Assembly (NCBI RefSeq): GCF_005405005.1
Contig: NZ_BJDH01000001.1
Coordinates: 372,001 to 436,000, forward strand
Length of the DNA: 64,000 bases
Source: Lactiplantibacillus daoliensis
GTDB taxonomy: Bacteria; Bacillota; Bacilli; Lactobacillales; Lactobacillaceae
Direction: 5' to 3'
The position numbers and the translations under genes are program-made. Each line of letters begins with the position of its first letter. Position 1 is the stretch's first letter. Shown here one piece after another: positions 35,927 through 45,316 of the stretch. The notes below the pieces were generated by a model. It searched no databases, was not told the DNA's origin, and saw only the letters and a list, made by a program, of their open reading frames with translations.

Positions 35927-38200
35927 CTAATTTTCATCAATCCAAGCTTTTAGCGCGACACCAGTCCGAGACTTTGCCACATCAATCGACTTTCTTGGTA
36001 CCCCACTGTACTGGATTTGACCGCCGTACCGGCCAGCATCGGGACCAACATCGATCAACCAATCCGCCTGACCAATCACGTCCAAATTATGTTCAATAAT
36101 AATCAGCGAGTTGCCAGCCGCCACCAAGTCATTGAACAAAGTCAACAACCGAGCGGTATCTTTCAAATGTAACCCTGCGGTAGGCTCGTCCAACAAGTAG
36201 ATGGTTCCTCGTTTTCCGAGTTCTACGGCCAGCTTTAACCGCTGCAACTCACCACCAGACAACGTCGTCAATGGCTGTGCCAACGTTAAATAACCTAAAC
36301 CAACTCGATCCAAATTCGCTAATTGATGCGCTAGTTTGTCAGATGTCTCAAAAAAACTTGCCGCTGCTTTAACAGATAATTGCAGCACCTCTGCAATATT
36401 CTTACCGTGATATTGATATTGCAACGCCGTTTCACTATATCGTTTACCATGGCACAACTCACAGGTCTGGACGACCGGATCCATAAATGCCATATTCGTG
36501 ATAGTCACGCCCTTACCCTTACAACGTGGGCACGCACCCTTGCCATTATAACTGAACAAACTTGTGCCGACGTGATTATTCGCGGTACTAAAAAGTTTGC
36601 GAATCTCATCCAAAATACCAAGGTAAGTTGCCGGAGTCGAACGACTATTGAGCCCGACTGGGGCTTGCGCCAAGTCAATATAAGCTTCCTTAAGCTGAGA
36701 CTTCAAAATCGTGACCAGTGAAGATTTCCCAGAACCGGCAACACCAGAAATAACAGTCATGACACCAAGTGGCACATCAACGTCCACGTTTTTCAGGTTA
36801 TTTTGTGTCACCTGGCGTAACGCTAACTGCCCAGTCGGTTGCCGCTCCGTTCCCCAGTGATGGGGTTGCCGTAGCCAACTGCCAGTTAGCGACTCTGATT
36901 CCATCAGCTCCGAGTATGTTCCCGTAAAGGTGACCGTCCCACCGCCTTGACCAGCTTCGGGGCCCATTTCCACGACGTAATCCGCAAAATCAATCATGGC
37001 CGGATTGTGCTCAACAATTAAGATCGTATTCCCTTTGGTCTTCAACCGTGTTAAAGCTTGCTTGACCAATTGAATATCGTGCGGATGCAACCCTACACTT
37101 GGTTCATCCAAAATATAGACCATATCGACTAGCGCACTTGTCAAATATTTGGCGATCTTAATCCGCTGAGCTTCCCCACCGGACAATGAGCTTGTCCCAC
37201 GATCTAGCGTTAAATAGCCTAAACCAATATCGATCAGCGATTGAATCTTCGTGCTGAGCTCACGAACAACATCAGTCGCTAACGTGTCCGTAATCTGCGC
37301 TAAGAAAGTCAAAACATGTCGGAGATCCATGGCAGCCACTTCAGCAATATTTTTTCCATGGATACGATTGGTCAAAACTGCTGGCTTCAACCGGCTACCA
37401 TGACAAGTTGGACATGGTTTACGCGTCACAATTGCTGCAATTGCCTCGCGATGATGTTCTGCTTCCTTTTTGCCAATAACTGACCGTCGAATCCGTGGCA
37501 CCACCCCTTCATACAAGGCAGTCCGTGGAAAGCCTTCACCAGGATGAGCCAGCTTCTGTTGTGGCGCGTGCATCAATAACTCATATTCTTCAGCCGTGTA
37601 ATCTTTAATGGGCTTATCATCATCAAACAACCCACTAGTCGCATACCGTCGCCAGCGCCAAGTGTCGGGACCAAAACTGACAAAAGTAATGGCCCCTTGA
37701 TTCAAGGATTTATTGGGATCAATGAGCTTTTCCTCGTCAATATCATCGACATAACCAAGACCCTGACAGCTCGGACACATGCCTTGTGGTAAATTAAACG
37801 AAAACGTGTCAGAGTAACCAATAAATGGCTGACCAATGCGTGAAAACAGTAATCGCAATAATGAATAGATTCCCGTATACGTGGCCAACGTCGAGCGGGC
37901 ATTCTTGCCTAAGCGTTGTTGTTCGATCACAATTGCAACCGGTAAATGTGCAATATCAGCCACATGTGGCTGACCAAATTTTGGTAAATATTGTTGCGTG
38001 AAACTTGGAAAGGTCTCATTCAATTCGCGACGAGATGCCGCCGCAATCGTATCAAAAACCAATGAAGACTTGCCAGAACCAGATAGGCCGACAAACACCG
38101 TCGTTTCATACTTAGGCACCCGCAAATTCACATGCTGTAGATTGTTCTGCGTAGCATCCTTAATCTCAATAAAGCCATGTTTGAAAGTTGGTTGCATCAA
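35927..38200 (-). CDS. UvrA-like ABC ATPase, short paralogue (UvrA2/DrrC type)
   Basis: 757 residues against about 940 for canonical UvrA. Two ABC cassettes: GLSGSGKSSL and GVAGSGKSSL (Walker A), LSGGEAQRIK and LSGGELQRLK (signatures). Zinc finger cysteines are CPSCQGLGY, CPTCHGSR, CPRCKGKG and CELCHGKR. The region between Walker A and the first zinc finger is too short for the usual UvrB-binding and damage-sensing insertion. In Streptomyces the DrrC homologue gives resistance to a DNA-binding drug; here protection against DNA-intercalating compounds is the likely role but unproven. No uvrB adjacent. Confidence 0.9.
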   Translation of the reverse strand: MMQPTFKHGFIEIKDATQNNLQHVNLRVPKYETTVFVGLSGSGKSSLVFDTIAAASRRELNETFPSFTQQYLPKFGQPHVADIAHLPVAIVIEQQRLGKNARSTLATYTGIYSLLRLLFSRIGQPFIGYSDTFSFNLPQGMCPSCQGLGYVDDIDEEKLIDPNKSLNQGAITFVSFGPDTWRWRRYATSGLFDDDKPIKDYTAEEYELLMHAPQQKLAHPGEGFPRTALYEGVVPRIRRSVIGKKEAEHHREAIAAIVTRKPCPTCHGSRLKPAVLTNRIHGKNIAEVAAMDLRHVLTFLAQITDTLATDVVRELSTKIQSLIDIGLGYLTLDRGTSSLSGGEAQRIKIAKYLTSALVDMVYILDEPSVGLHPHDIQLVKQALTRLKTKGNTILIVEHNPAMIDFADYVVEMGPEAGQGGGTVTFTGTYSELMESESLTGSWLRQPHHWGTERQPTGQLALRQVTQNNLKNVDVDVPLGVMTVISGVAGSGKSSLVTILKSQLKEAYIDLAQAPVGLNSRSTPATYLGILDEIRKLFSTANNHVGTSLFSYNGKGACPRCKGKGVTITNMAFMDPVVQTCELCHGKRYSETALQYQYHGKNIAEVLQLSVKAAASFFETSDKLAHQLANLDRVGLGYLTLAQPLTTLSGGELQRLKLAVELGKRGTIYLLDEPTAGLHLKDTARLLTLFNDLVAAGNSLIIIEHNLDVIGQADWLIDVGPDAGRYGGQIQYSGVPRKSIDVAKSRTGVALKAWIDEN

Positions 38201-38358
38201 ATTTTCTCCCCCTCAGTGTCTTAGTCTCAAAGTCATTACTTCCACCATACCACATTCTAAAATTTTGTTGGCAATGACGATTGCACAAGGCAATTTTGTC
38301 AAGCAACGTAGCGTTACTTTCACTAATTGTACTCATGATAACGTTGACTGAACGCAAA

Positions 38359-38404
38359 AAAACAGCACCGCTGAGTCATCTAAAATGACTGCAACGGTGC
38401 TGTT
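38359..38404 (-). terminator. Terminator of the rplJL operon
   Basis: AACAGCACCG...CGGTGCTGTT outer stem with an inner AGTCAT/ATGACT stem, followed by seven T residues on the minus strand. Confidence 0.9.
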
Positions 38405-38426
38405 AAATTTTTCAGAAAAGGGTGAA

Positions 38427-38795
38427 TTACTTAAGAGTAACCACGCCACCAACTTCTTCAAGTTTAGCCTTGATGTCGTTAGCTTCGTCTTCTGAAACGC
38501 CTTCCTTAACAACTGAAGGTACGTTATCAACAAGACCCTTAGCATCTTTCAAGCCAAGACCAGTGATATCGCGAACGGCTTTAATAGCCTTAACCTTTTG
38601 GTCGCCAGATTCAGTTAATTCAACATCGTATGAATCCTTAGCAGCGGCAGCGTCGCCACCAGCAGCGCCAGCAACAGCAACAGGTGCTGAAGCTGAGACA
38701 TCGAATTCTTCTTCGATAGCCTTAACTAAATCGTTTAAATCTGAAATTGATGCTTCTTTTAATGAAGCAATAATAGTATCTTTATCAAAAGCCAT
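38427..38795 (-). CDS. rplL: 50S ribosomal protein bL12
   Basis: Stalk protein of the large subunit that recruits translation GTPases. The 122 residues include the N-terminal dimer domain ([20 protein letters not shown]), an Ala-rich hinge (about 45-52) and the C-terminal domain ending [16 protein letters not shown] 38795 has GAGGAAC ahead; longer frames lack an RBS. Follows rplJ by 54 bases. Confidence 0.98.
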   Translation of the reverse strand: MAFDKDTIIASLKEASISDLNDLVKAIEEEFDVSASAPVAVAGAAGGDAAAAKDSYDVELTESGDQKVKAIKAVRDITGLGLKDAKGLVDNVPSVVKEGVSEDEANDIKAKLEEVGGVVTLK

Positions 38796-38849
38796 TTTAT
38801 GTTCCTCCATTTTTGGGTGAAAATTATTTTTTAGGTTTACACCAACAGC

Positions 38850-39353
38850 CTAAGCTGCGTCTTCGTCGCCTTTTTCAGCAATCGCCTTAACAGCGTATGC
38901 AACGTTACGAACAGGTGCTTGTAACAAGTTAGCGATAGTAGCCAATAATTCTTCACGTGATGGCATAGTAGCGTATTCTTGGATTTCTTCAAGAGTAGCA
39001 ACCTTACCTTCAACCATCCCACCCTTTAATTGTAGGGCATCGGCAGTCTTTGCGAAGTTAGCTAAAATCTTTGCTGGAGCAATTGGATCTTCTTCAGAGA
39101 AGGCCACGGCAGTTGGGCCAGAAAAAACATCATTCATGTCAGCGTAACCAGCTTTTTCAGCGGCACGGACCATAACTTTGTTTTTAATGACTTCCATCTT
39201 AACACCTGCATCACGCAATTGCTTACGTAAGTCGGTGACTTCTTCAACTGTCAAACCACGGTAATCAACCACGATGGCAGATACAGATTTGTTCAATTGT
39301 TCAGTGACTTCTTCAACTTTTTGTGCTTTTACAGCAACAGTTTCTTTACTCAA
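38850..39353 (-). CDS. rplJ: 50S ribosomal protein uL10
   Basis: Stalk base that anchors bL12 dimers. The 167 residues read [19 protein letters not shown], then [19 protein letters not shown], usual for L10. Start is TTG 39353 with GGGAGG eight bases ahead; the earlier GTG at 39362 overlaps the RBS. Translation and transcription depend on the L10 leader RNA upstream. Confidence 0.97.
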   Translation of the reverse strand: MSKETVAVKAQKVEEVTEQLNKSVSAIVVDYRGLTVEEVTDLRKQLRDAGVKMEVIKNKVMVRAAEKAGYADMNDVFSGPTAVAFSEEDPIAPAKILANFAKTADALQLKGGMVEGKVATLEEIQEYATMPSREELLATIANLLQAPVRNVAYAVKAIAEKGDEDAA

Positions 39354-39362
39354 ATGATTCAC

Positions 39363-39498
39363 CTCCCGGAATTTTTTGTTCAGGGATTTATAAAAAAATC
39401 CCTATGTCCACCAAGACATAGAGAAAAAACAATGTCCTCGGCAGGTAGATTAAGGCCATATTGGCCGCCTGAGTCTTAGGTAGAGATATTACTTAACC
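39363..39498 (-). promoter_or_regulatory. Ribosomal protein L10 leader RNA
   Basis: Between the rplJL promoter and rplJ the minus strand holds the L10 leader type structure: a purine-rich AGAGGTTAAGTAA region, the internal GGCGGCCAATATGGCC hairpin, an attenuator hairpin CTATGTCTTGGTGGACATAG followed by a T-run (39393-39423), and a further AAATCCC/GGGATTT stem. It is the binding site for L10-L12 in other Firmicutes. Confidence 0.8.
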
Positions 39499-39504
39499 TC
39501 TAGT

Positions 39505-39533
39505 AATCTATCACAGATCACCCACGGGGTCAA
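39505..39533 (-). promoter_or_regulatory. rplJL promoter
   Basis: TTGACC and TAGATT separated by exactly 17 bases, on the minus strand. Confidence 0.75.
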
Positions 39534-39553
39534 TTGTTTTCAGAAACTAGTCC

Positions 39554-40243
39554 TTAAAATGAGGCTAAGTCAACCCGTACAGCTGGTGTAAAGGTTGAAG
39601 TAACGACCAAGTTTTGAACGAAAGTCCCACGTACTGAGGCTGGACGAGCTTTAGTGATGGTTTCTTCAATGGTCTTGAAGTTACCAACAAGCTTGTCAGT
39701 ATCAAATGATACCTTGCCAACAGGAACGTGCACGTTACCATCACGGTCTGTCCGGTAAGTTACCTTGCCGGCTTTTGAATCGTTAACCGCTTTAGCAACG
39801 TCCATTGTAACCGTCCCAGTCTTAGGGTTAGGCATTAATCCTTTAGGACCAAGTACCCGACCTAAACGACCAACTTGGGCCATCATGTCTGGGGTTGCGA
39901 TTGCAACGTCAAAGTCTAACCAACCGTCTTGAATCCGGGCAACTAAGTCGGCTTCACCGACTACGTCAGCACCAGCTTCTTCAGCTTCTTTAGCTTTGTC
40001 GCCTTTAGCAAAAACGATAACGGTTTGTTCTTTACCGGTACCATTTGGTAAGACAACTGCACCACGAAGTTGTTGGTCAGCTTGCTTTGTATCAACGTTT
40101 AATTTGAAAGCAACTTCAACAGTTGAATCAAACTTTGCGAAATCCATCTTTTTGACCAAGTCTACCGCTTCAGTTACATCGTAAGCTTTGTCACGATCAA
40201 CTAGCTTAGCGGCTTCTTGGTATTGTTTACTTTTCTTTGCCAT
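39554..40243 (-). CDS. rplA: 50S ribosomal protein uL1
   Basis: Forms the L1 stalk and represses its own mRNA. The 229 residues have the usual [21 protein letters not shown] start, [14 protein letters not shown] and [21 protein letters not shown] aaggagga. Ninety-nine bases separate it from rplK, longer than normal and a possible L1-binding leader. Confidence 0.98.
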   Translation of the reverse strand: MAKKSKQYQEAAKLVDRDKAYDVTEAVDLVKKMDFAKFDSTVEVAFKLNVDTKQADQQLRGAVVLPNGTGKEQTVIVFAKGDKAKEAEEAGADVVGEADLVARIQDGWLDFDVAIATPDMMAQVGRLGRVLGPKGLMPNPKTGTVTMDVAKAVNDSKAGKVTYRTDRDGNVHVPVGKVSFDTDKLVGNFKTIEETITKARPASVRGTFVQNLVVTSTFTPAVRVDLASF

Positions 40244-40342
40244 CTAAGTGTTTTCCTCCTTGCAAATGTGGTTCAAACGGAGATTTCCTCCCACTTGACA
40301 CATCCATTTTGATGAAGTGTCCGACATACTCTCAGTACTGAA

Positions 40343-40768
40343 TTAGCCTTCGACAGTGAATCCCATACTCCGAGCAGTACCTTCGATCATGCGCATAGCT
40401 GCTTCAACATCAGCTGCGTTTAGATCTTGCATTTTAGTTTCAGCGATTTCTTTAACTTGAGCTGAAGTTACCGTAGCAACTTTGTTCGTGTTAGGTTCGC
40501 CGGAACCATGTTCAACACCGGCAGCTTTCTTTAAAAGAACGGCAGCAGGTGGGGTCTTGGTAATGAAGTCGAATGAACGATCCTCATAAACCGTAATCAC
40601 AACGGGAATGATCATACCTGCTTGATCAGCGGTACGAGCATTGAAATCCTTTGTGAAGCCCATGATATTGATACCTGCTTGACCTAATGCTGGGCCAACT
40701 GGCGGAGCTGGTGTTGCCTTGCCCGCAGGAATTTGTAATTTAACAACGTTAGCTACTTTTTTAGCCAC
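40343..40768 (-). CDS. rplK: 50S ribosomal protein uL11
   Basis: GTPase-centre protein. GTG start at 40768 (AGGAGG ahead) gives exactly 141 residues, the normal length. [21 protein letters not shown] and the C-terminal [12 protein letters not shown] are typical. The open frame upstream is not part of the protein. Confidence 0.98.
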   Translation of the reverse strand: MAKKVANVVKLQIPAGKATPAPPVGPALGQAGINIMGFTKDFNARTADQAGMIIPVVITVYEDRSFDFITKTPPAAVLLKKAAGVEHGSGEPNTNKVATVTSAQVKEIAETKMQDLNAADVEAAMRMIEGTARSMGFTVEG

Positions 40769-40857
40769 GAGACATTCCTCCTTAGTCCGTGATGTGGTAA
40801 ATGGAGCTGAGTTTTTGCTCCTCCCACGTGAACGTGCATACGTGACGCACAAACGAT

Positions 40858-40886
40858 ATTCTACCACATCTATTTTTTATCAGCAA
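40858..40886 (-). promoter_or_regulatory. rplKA promoter inside the hydrolase gene end
   Basis: TTGCTG and TAGAAT with a 17-base spacer; the -35 lies in the last codons of the hydrolase gene (stop at 40870). Confidence 0.7.
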
Positions 40887-41757
40887 CCGTTTTTGCCAGT
40901 TCCGGATATAAAAATTGAACGATTTGTCGATCAACTTCATAATTTTCATGTAACCGCGAGTGTCGTGCGTTCTTCCCATGAACAACAAATTCATGATAAC
41001 GGGACACGACTGGCCGCAGTAAAAACTTTAAGGACAACGCACTGTTTAACGCAACCACGCCATCGCTTTGAACCTCATCACCGACATCGCCAGCAATATT
41101 TAAATAAGAGATCGTATTTGGTAATCGCTGCAACGTCCGCAAAAAATAATTATAAACGGGCGTGGTCTTTGTCGGTCCCAGTGTGGTCAACGGATGATTT
41201 TCAATGGGATACGTATTCTGTCCTACTTCACTATCATTGAATGGCGCACCAATCGTCACCACTTTGCGTACTTCTGGTAAATTAACCAATTCTGCAGCGG
41301 TTGTTAAATACTGAAACAACACGACGCCCCCCATTGAATGGGCGACCAAATTAATCGTCTGTACATGTTCGTGGGCCAACAAATACTTCACAACCGCTAA
41401 AACACCGGCCGCTTGTTGCCGCACAGCCACGCGTGGCGTCGCAAAAATCAACTGAACCATCGGCCGATACGAATCTAAATGCCCCGTAACGTGCGGGTGG
41501 TTATGGCGATCAATCACGACGACCAACGATTTATTGGCGACACGACTACGCACAAAACGCTGTAACATTCCACCAAATGAGAAACGATTACCCGCATAAC
41601 CTGGAATAAATAACGTCACCGCACTATCATCCGCAGTCTGTGGTTGCGGCGACGGTGCTAAATGTTGAGGTTGACCATACTGAATAAACTTAAACCCAAT
41701 CCGGCCTAAGAGACCCAGCACAATAATCCCAATAATAATCAACACCAGTTGTGCCAC
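40870..41757 (-). CDS. Alpha/beta hydrolase, DUF915 (cell surface hydrolase-like)
   Basis: 295 residues. N-terminal hydrophobic segment (about 1-20) is likely a membrane anchor; a serine hydrolase core follows with the nucleophile elbow AHSMGGVV (about residue 140), oxyanion region FIPGYAGN and a C-terminal catalytic His region ([11 protein letters not shown]). Substrate unknown; the family is common in lactobacilli. It lies between nusG and rplK, an insertion into an otherwise universal gene order, and carries the rplKA promoter at its end. Confidence 0.85.
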   Translation of the reverse strand: MAQLVLIIIGIIVLGLLGRIGFKFIQYGQPQHLAPSPQPQTADDSAVTLFIPGYAGNRFSFGGMLQRFVRSRVANKSLVVVIDRHNHPHVTGHLDSYRPMVQLIFATPRVAVRQQAAGVLAVVKYLLAHEHVQTINLVAHSMGGVVLFQYLTTAAELVNLPEVRKVVTIGAPFNDSEVGQNTYPIENHPLTTLGPTKTTPVYNYFLRTLQRLPNTISYLNIAGDVGDEVQSDGVVALNSALSLKFLLRPVVSRYHEFVVHGKNARHSRLHENYEVDRQIVQFLYPELAKTVADKK

Positions 41758-41781
41758 AGTTTCCCACCAGCTTACTTATAA

Positions 41782-42330
41782 TTATTGAATTTGATCAACT
41801 TGGTCGAAATCTAATTCCGTACTCGTTTCACGACCGAACATGTTGATGTTAACTTTCAACTTCAACTTTTCATTATCAATTTCGGTAATCTCACCAGAAA
41901 GACCGGAGAAAGCCCCGTCAATAATGGTAACATGTTCGCCAACTTCAACATTCAATTCAGTATGACGCGCACTCATGCCTAATTGATGCAAGATGCTCTC
42001 TGCTTCTTCAGGTAACAATGGTGTTGGCTTACTTCCTTGACCATGTGATCCCAAGAACCCAGTTACACCTGGGGTATTCCGGACAATATACCAAGCTTGA
42101 TCGGTCATCACCATTTCAACTAATACGTAGCCAGGGAAAACTTTTTTCATTTCAACTTTGTCTTTCCCATTTTTTACTTCATGGGATTCTTCTTCAGGAA
42201 CAACAACCCGAAAAATATTATCTTCCATACCCATTGATTGGGCCCGAGATTCCAAATTTGAACTAACTTTGTTTTCATAACCAGCATAAGTGTGTAAAAC
42301 GTACCACTTTTTTTCAACAGATTCGACCAT
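41782..42330 (-). CDS. nusG: Transcription termination/antitermination protein NusG
   Basis: Elongation factor that binds RNA polymerase and links transcription with translation or Rho. The 182 residues have an NGN domain (KWYVLHTYAGYENKV..., FPGYVLVEMVM, VRNTPGVTGFLG) and a KOW domain (VGEHVTIIDGAFSGLSGEI, about 130). RBS aaaggag. A promoter and a terminator-like hairpin lie in front of it. Confidence 0.98.
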   Translation of the reverse strand: MVESVEKKWYVLHTYAGYENKVSSNLESRAQSMGMEDNIFRVVVPEEESHEVKNGKDKVEMKKVFPGYVLVEMVMTDQAWYIVRNTPGVTGFLGSHGQGSKPTPLLPEEAESILHQLGMSARHTELNVEVGEHVTIIDGAFSGLSGEITEIDNEKLKLKVNINMFGRETSTELDFDQVDQIQ

Positions 42331-42366
42331 GATTAAACTCCTTTAAGAATGTCTTTTAGGTAAAAT

Positions 42367-42391
42367 AAAAAAACCTCGTCGCAACGAAGTT
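42367..42391 (-). terminator. Terminator-like hairpin in nusG leader
   Basis: AACTTCGT-TGCG-ACGAGGTT stem followed by seven T residues on the minus strand, located after the nusG promoter and about 35 bases before the nusG start codon. Confidence 0.7.
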
Positions 42392-42408
42392 TTTTCTCCA
42401 ATAAACGT

Positions 42409-42417
42409 ATTATAACA
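42409..42417 (-). promoter_or_regulatory. nusG promoter (extended -10)
   Basis: Minus strand TGTTATAAT: a perfect TATAAT with the TGn extension. No strong -35 (TGGTCT at 17 bases). Confidence 0.65.
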
Positions 42418-42437
42418 AATTTTTAGCTAAAAGACCA

Positions 42438-42623
42438 TTAATGCCAAGCCATCAATAGTTTTAATAACAATTGGATGACCCAGTCAAACAGGGCAAAGAA
42501 AGCAACGAAGAACAACGAAGTCGAAATAACGGTCCAAGAATCGCGCCGATTTTCGGCCCAAGTTGGCCAAGTCACTTTTTTCATCTCATGTCCGACTGAA
42601 CCAAAGAACTTAAATAATCGCAT
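42438..42623 (-). CDS. secE: Preprotein translocase subunit SecE
   Basis: Clamp around SecY. Only 61 residues, the short Gram-positive form, with one membrane segment at about 30-55 (WTVISTSLFFVAFFALFDWV) after the amphipathic helix GSVGHEMKKVTWPTWAENR. Follows rpmG by 11 bases. Confidence 0.95.
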   Translation of the reverse strand: MRLFKFFGSVGHEMKKVTWPTWAENRRDSWTVISTSLFFVAFFALFDWVIQLLLKLLMAWH

Positions 42624-42634
42624 AATTAATCCCC

Positions 42635-42784
42635 CTACCGCGTTTCACGATGAAGTGTGTGTTTTCCACAAAATTTACAAAATTTGTTTACTTCTAAGCG
42701 GTGAGTTCGATTGGGGTTGGCGTCAATCGTGTAGTTCCGTGAACCACAAACGGTACAAGCCAACGCAATTTTTTTCTGTGCCAT
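42635..42784 (-). CDS. rpmG: 50S ribosomal protein bL33 (zinc-binding form)
   Basis: 49 residues, [18 protein letters not shown] with CTVC and CKFC zinc pairs, the C+ form. ATG 42784 has GGAGG ahead; the longer frame is not used. Confidence 0.95.
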   Translation of the reverse strand: MAQKKIALACTVCGSRNYTIDANPNRTHRLEVNKFCKFCGKHTLHRETR

Positions 42785-42849
42785 CGAGTCTACCTCCATA
42801 ATTATCAGGTCTAACATTATCATGGACCGTTTCGAATGTCAATTTAAGC

Positions 42850-43407
42850 CTAGGCGAACAATAATGCGCGTAACTTCCGGCGACAACGATCAATCGCATT
42901 CAAGACTGGTGCTAACTCAAGCTGTAGTTTGAGAGCAATCCCTTGCGGCGTGAGACCGTTTAGTAACGCTGCGAAGACCTGATTTTCAAAATAAGAACAC
43001 TCAATCACGAAACGCTTGATGACTTCGTGAATATAGAGAATATCAATGGCCAGTTGTTCCGGGCCAACTAACTCTTCTAAAACCATCGCATCTTCATAAT
43101 CTAATGATAATAATTCTTGAGCAGGTTGCCTTTTTTGGGCCTGTGTTCGCCGAATCAAGTCAATGATCCGATTACTCAACAGTAACCGGTAAAAAGCGCC
43201 AAAACTGCTAGCTTGCCGGTGGTCATACTGCTGTGCCGCCCGATGCATGGTAATTAAAGCCTCTTGTTTCCAATCATCAGTATCATAACTCCGGATAAAA
43301 TATTGGCGCTGTAGTTTTTGAGCTACCGGAACATATCGTTTGGAAAGTAGTAACAGGGCCTCTGTGTCACCCGCGCCGGCTAAACCAATCAAATGCTGTT
43401 CATCCAA
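42850..43407 (-). CDS. sigH: Alternative sigma factor SigH/ComX-like
   Basis: 185 residues with sigma region 2 (DDWKQEALITMHRAAQQYDHRQASSF, RIIDLIRRTQAQKR) and a degenerate C-terminal region 4 (LTPQGIALKLQLELAPVLNAIDRCRRKLRALLF). Lies where Bacillus places sigH (before rpmG-secE-nusG). In lactobacilli its relative ComX/SigX may drive late competence genes, but no functional evidence is in the window. Confidence 0.9.
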   Translation of the reverse strand: MDEQHLIGLAGAGDTEALLLLSKRYVPVAQKLQRQYFIRSYDTDDWKQEALITMHRAAQQYDHRQASSFGAFYRLLLSNRIIDLIRRTQAQKRQPAQELLSLDYEDAMVLEELVGPEQLAIDILYIHEVIKRFVIECSYFENQVFAALLNGLTPQGIALKLQLELAPVLNAIDRCRRKLRALLFA

Positions 43408-43463
43408 AGTATTTTCTCGACTTATACGTATTCAGAAACCACCCCGTTGAATCTGTAAACCTT

Positions 43464-43492
43464 AATATACAGGCGGTTTAACACACATACAA
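43464..43492 (-). promoter_or_regulatory. sigH promoter
   Basis: TTGTAT and TATATT with 17 bases between, about 55 bases before the ATG, on the minus strand. Downstream-facing region 43500-43596 holds small hairpins only (ATCAATTAAC/TTAATTGAT and AACAAG/CTTGTT). Confidence 0.55.
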
Positions 43493-43596
43493 GCGAACAA
43501 GCGTTCTTGTTTCACACTAGAAACTTGTTCATCAATTAACTAATTTCAAAAATCAGGTTAATTGATCGAAAAAACACTTTTATTGATATCGTTGGA

Positions 43597-44139
43597 CTAA
43601 TGATGATGCTTAGTATGTTCTCGTTCCAACTGCTGGCGATATTCATCCAGTGCTGACAATTGATGCTCATTCCACGGTGATTTCCGAACTGAACCACGAT
43701 CTTGACTCCGCAAAGCCGTGTGCCGAACTTCCTTGAGATCTGCATGGACACGTTTACGTAACTCCAAGGCCGGAATTCGCAAGGCGCCTTCGGAAAAGAT
43801 CACCCATTGCTCGGCTTGATCACTAGTTGCCACCGTAACTTGCAAGACCCGCGACTGTTTATCGGCTGCCAATTTTTCAATGTAGCTGTCAGCGGTTTGA
43901 TCCTTGCTCGTCCAAACAATCTCTAAATCAGCTTGCCGATAACTTTTAGAATTGCCCGGAACATACATGGCATCAAAAACAACGGTAATATTTAAGCCAC
44001 TAATTTTTTTATATTCAGTCAGAACGTTCAAAAGCTCATCACGTGCTTCTGGCAGTCGATCGGTTTGTTTTAACTGGGCGAGTTCTGGCCAATTACCAAT
44101 CATATTATATGCATCCACAATCAATAATTGTTGTTTCAT
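43597..44139 (-). CDS. rae1: NYN-domain ribonuclease YacP/Rae1
   Basis: PIN-like nuclease of 180 residues; LLIVDAYNMIGNWP at the N-terminus is the acidic Asp motif and VVFDAMYVPG follows. Rae1 in Bacillus cuts mRNA in the ribosomal A site. It lies three bases after rlmB in the cysS-mrnC-rlmB-rae1 order of Bacillus. Confidence 0.9.
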   Translation of the reverse strand: MKQQLLIVDAYNMIGNWPELAQLKQTDRLPEARDELLNVLTEYKKISGLNITVVFDAMYVPGNSKSYRQADLEIVWTSKDQTADSYIEKLAADKQSRVLQVTVATSDQAEQWVIFSEGALRIPALELRKRVHADLKEVRHTALRSQDRGSVRKSPWNEHQLSALDEYRQQLEREHTKHHH

Positions 44140-44141
44140 AA

Positions 44142-44915
44142 TTAATTTCCAAGTGGATGACGCGAAGTATAGCCTTGATAAATTAATAAGCTGGCTGCAA
44201 CACTCGCATTCAAACTCTGAACATGTCCCACCATCGGAATCGTCAGCATTTCATCGACACTCTTCTTCAATAGTGGCGAGATACCTTTTCCTTCATTCCC
44301 AATAATTAAGCCAACGGCACCGCTTGCGTCCCAGCGACGATAGTCAGTCCCATTCATATCGGTTCCAAAGATCCATAGACCTTGTTCTTGCAGTTGCTTA
44401 ACTGTTTGAACTAGGTTCGTAACCCGAGCAACCTTGACATGTTCGATTGCACCAGTCGATGTCTTAGCAACCGTGCTAGTCAAGCCAACTGCCCGCCGTT
44501 TAGGAATAATGATCCCATGTGCACCGGCTGCATCCGCAGTCCGCATGATTGAGCCTAAGTTATGTGGGTCTTCAATGTTGTCCAAAATCAAGAAAAATGG
44601 TGGTTCGTTTTTGGCCTTTGCCACGGCGAATAAGTCGTCAATCGTACTATATTCAAAGGCAGCAACGCCGACGGCAACCCCCTGGTGGTTACCATTATCG
44701 GTCAAACGATCCAATTTTTGTTTTGGCACATATTGGACAATTAAGTTTCGCTTCTTCGCAATTTTCGCAATGTCATTTAACACATCTGCCTGTAATCCGC
44801 TTTGGATAAACACCTTATTAATTTGTTGTTCACTCTTAATCGCGGCCATGGCTGGATGGCGGCCAATCACGAAATCAGCTGGTTCTTGGGTTGTTTGTTG
44901 TTCATCAGTTGACAT
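44142..44915 (-). CDS. rlmB: 23S rRNA (guanosine2251-2'-O)-methyltransferase RlmB
   Basis: SPOUT methyltransferase of 257 residues: [12 protein letters not shown], an RNA-binding L30-like domain, then [30 protein letters not shown] and [15 protein letters not shown], the three SPOUT motifs. ATG 44915 (GGGAGGG ahead) is preferred to the upstream frame. Overlaps the mrnC gene by 11 bases. Confidence 0.95.
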   Translation of the reverse strand: MSTDEQQTTQEPADFVIGRHPAMAAIKSEQQINKVFIQSGLQADVLNDIAKIAKKRNLIVQYVPKQKLDRLTDNGNHQGVAVGVAAFEYSTIDDLFAVAKAKNEPPFFLILDNIEDPHNLGSIMRTADAAGAHGIIIPKRRAVGLTSTVAKTSTGAIEHVKVARVTNLVQTVKQLQEQGLWIFGTDMNGTDYRRWDASGAVGLIIGNEGKGISPLLKKSVDEMLTIPMVGHVQSLNASVAASLLIYQGYTSRHPLGN

Positions 44916-45315
44916 TTGAAACCCTCCCTTCATCTACTTGTTCAATACACCAATTGGCTAGTTCGGCAATCCGTTCTGATTGTTGAGTCAATTGTAGATA
45001 GCCAAATACTGCTTCAAAACCGGTTGAAATTCGATACGTCACCACATCCGTATGCTTTGCTGAAGTATGACTTTTCGCATTCCGACCATGTTTAAAAACA
45101 TCGACCTCAGTTTCAGTCAAAATGTCCTCGGTTTGCATCCGTGCAATCAATGCCGCTTGTGCTTTGGCAGAAACGTAATGGGTCGCATGGTGGTGTAACT
45201 TGGTAGGCTTCGTATACCCGAGTTCAATCATATGTTGGCGAATAAATGGTTCATACACGGCATCTCCCAGATAAGCGAGGGCAATGCCGTTTAGTTGTTG
45301 ATAGTCGACTGTCAT
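44905..45315 (-). CDS. mrnC: Mini-ribonuclease III MrnC
   Basis: RNase III catalytic domain without dsRNA-binding domain, 136 residues; matures 23S rRNA. Active-site segment is [14 protein letters not shown]. It lies one base after cysS. Confidence 0.96.
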   Translation of the reverse strand: MTVDYQQLNGIALAYLGDAVYEPFIRQHMIELGYTKPTKLHHHATHYVSAKAQAALIARMQTEDILTETEVDVFKHGRNAKSHTSAKHTDVVTYRISTGFEAVFGYLQLTQQSERIAELANWCIEQVDEGRVSNVN

Positions 45316-45316
45316 A

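Noticed and set aside
43500-43596. Terminator after rae1 or before sigH
   Set aside because: The ATCAATTAAC hairpin has no T-run on the relevant strand.
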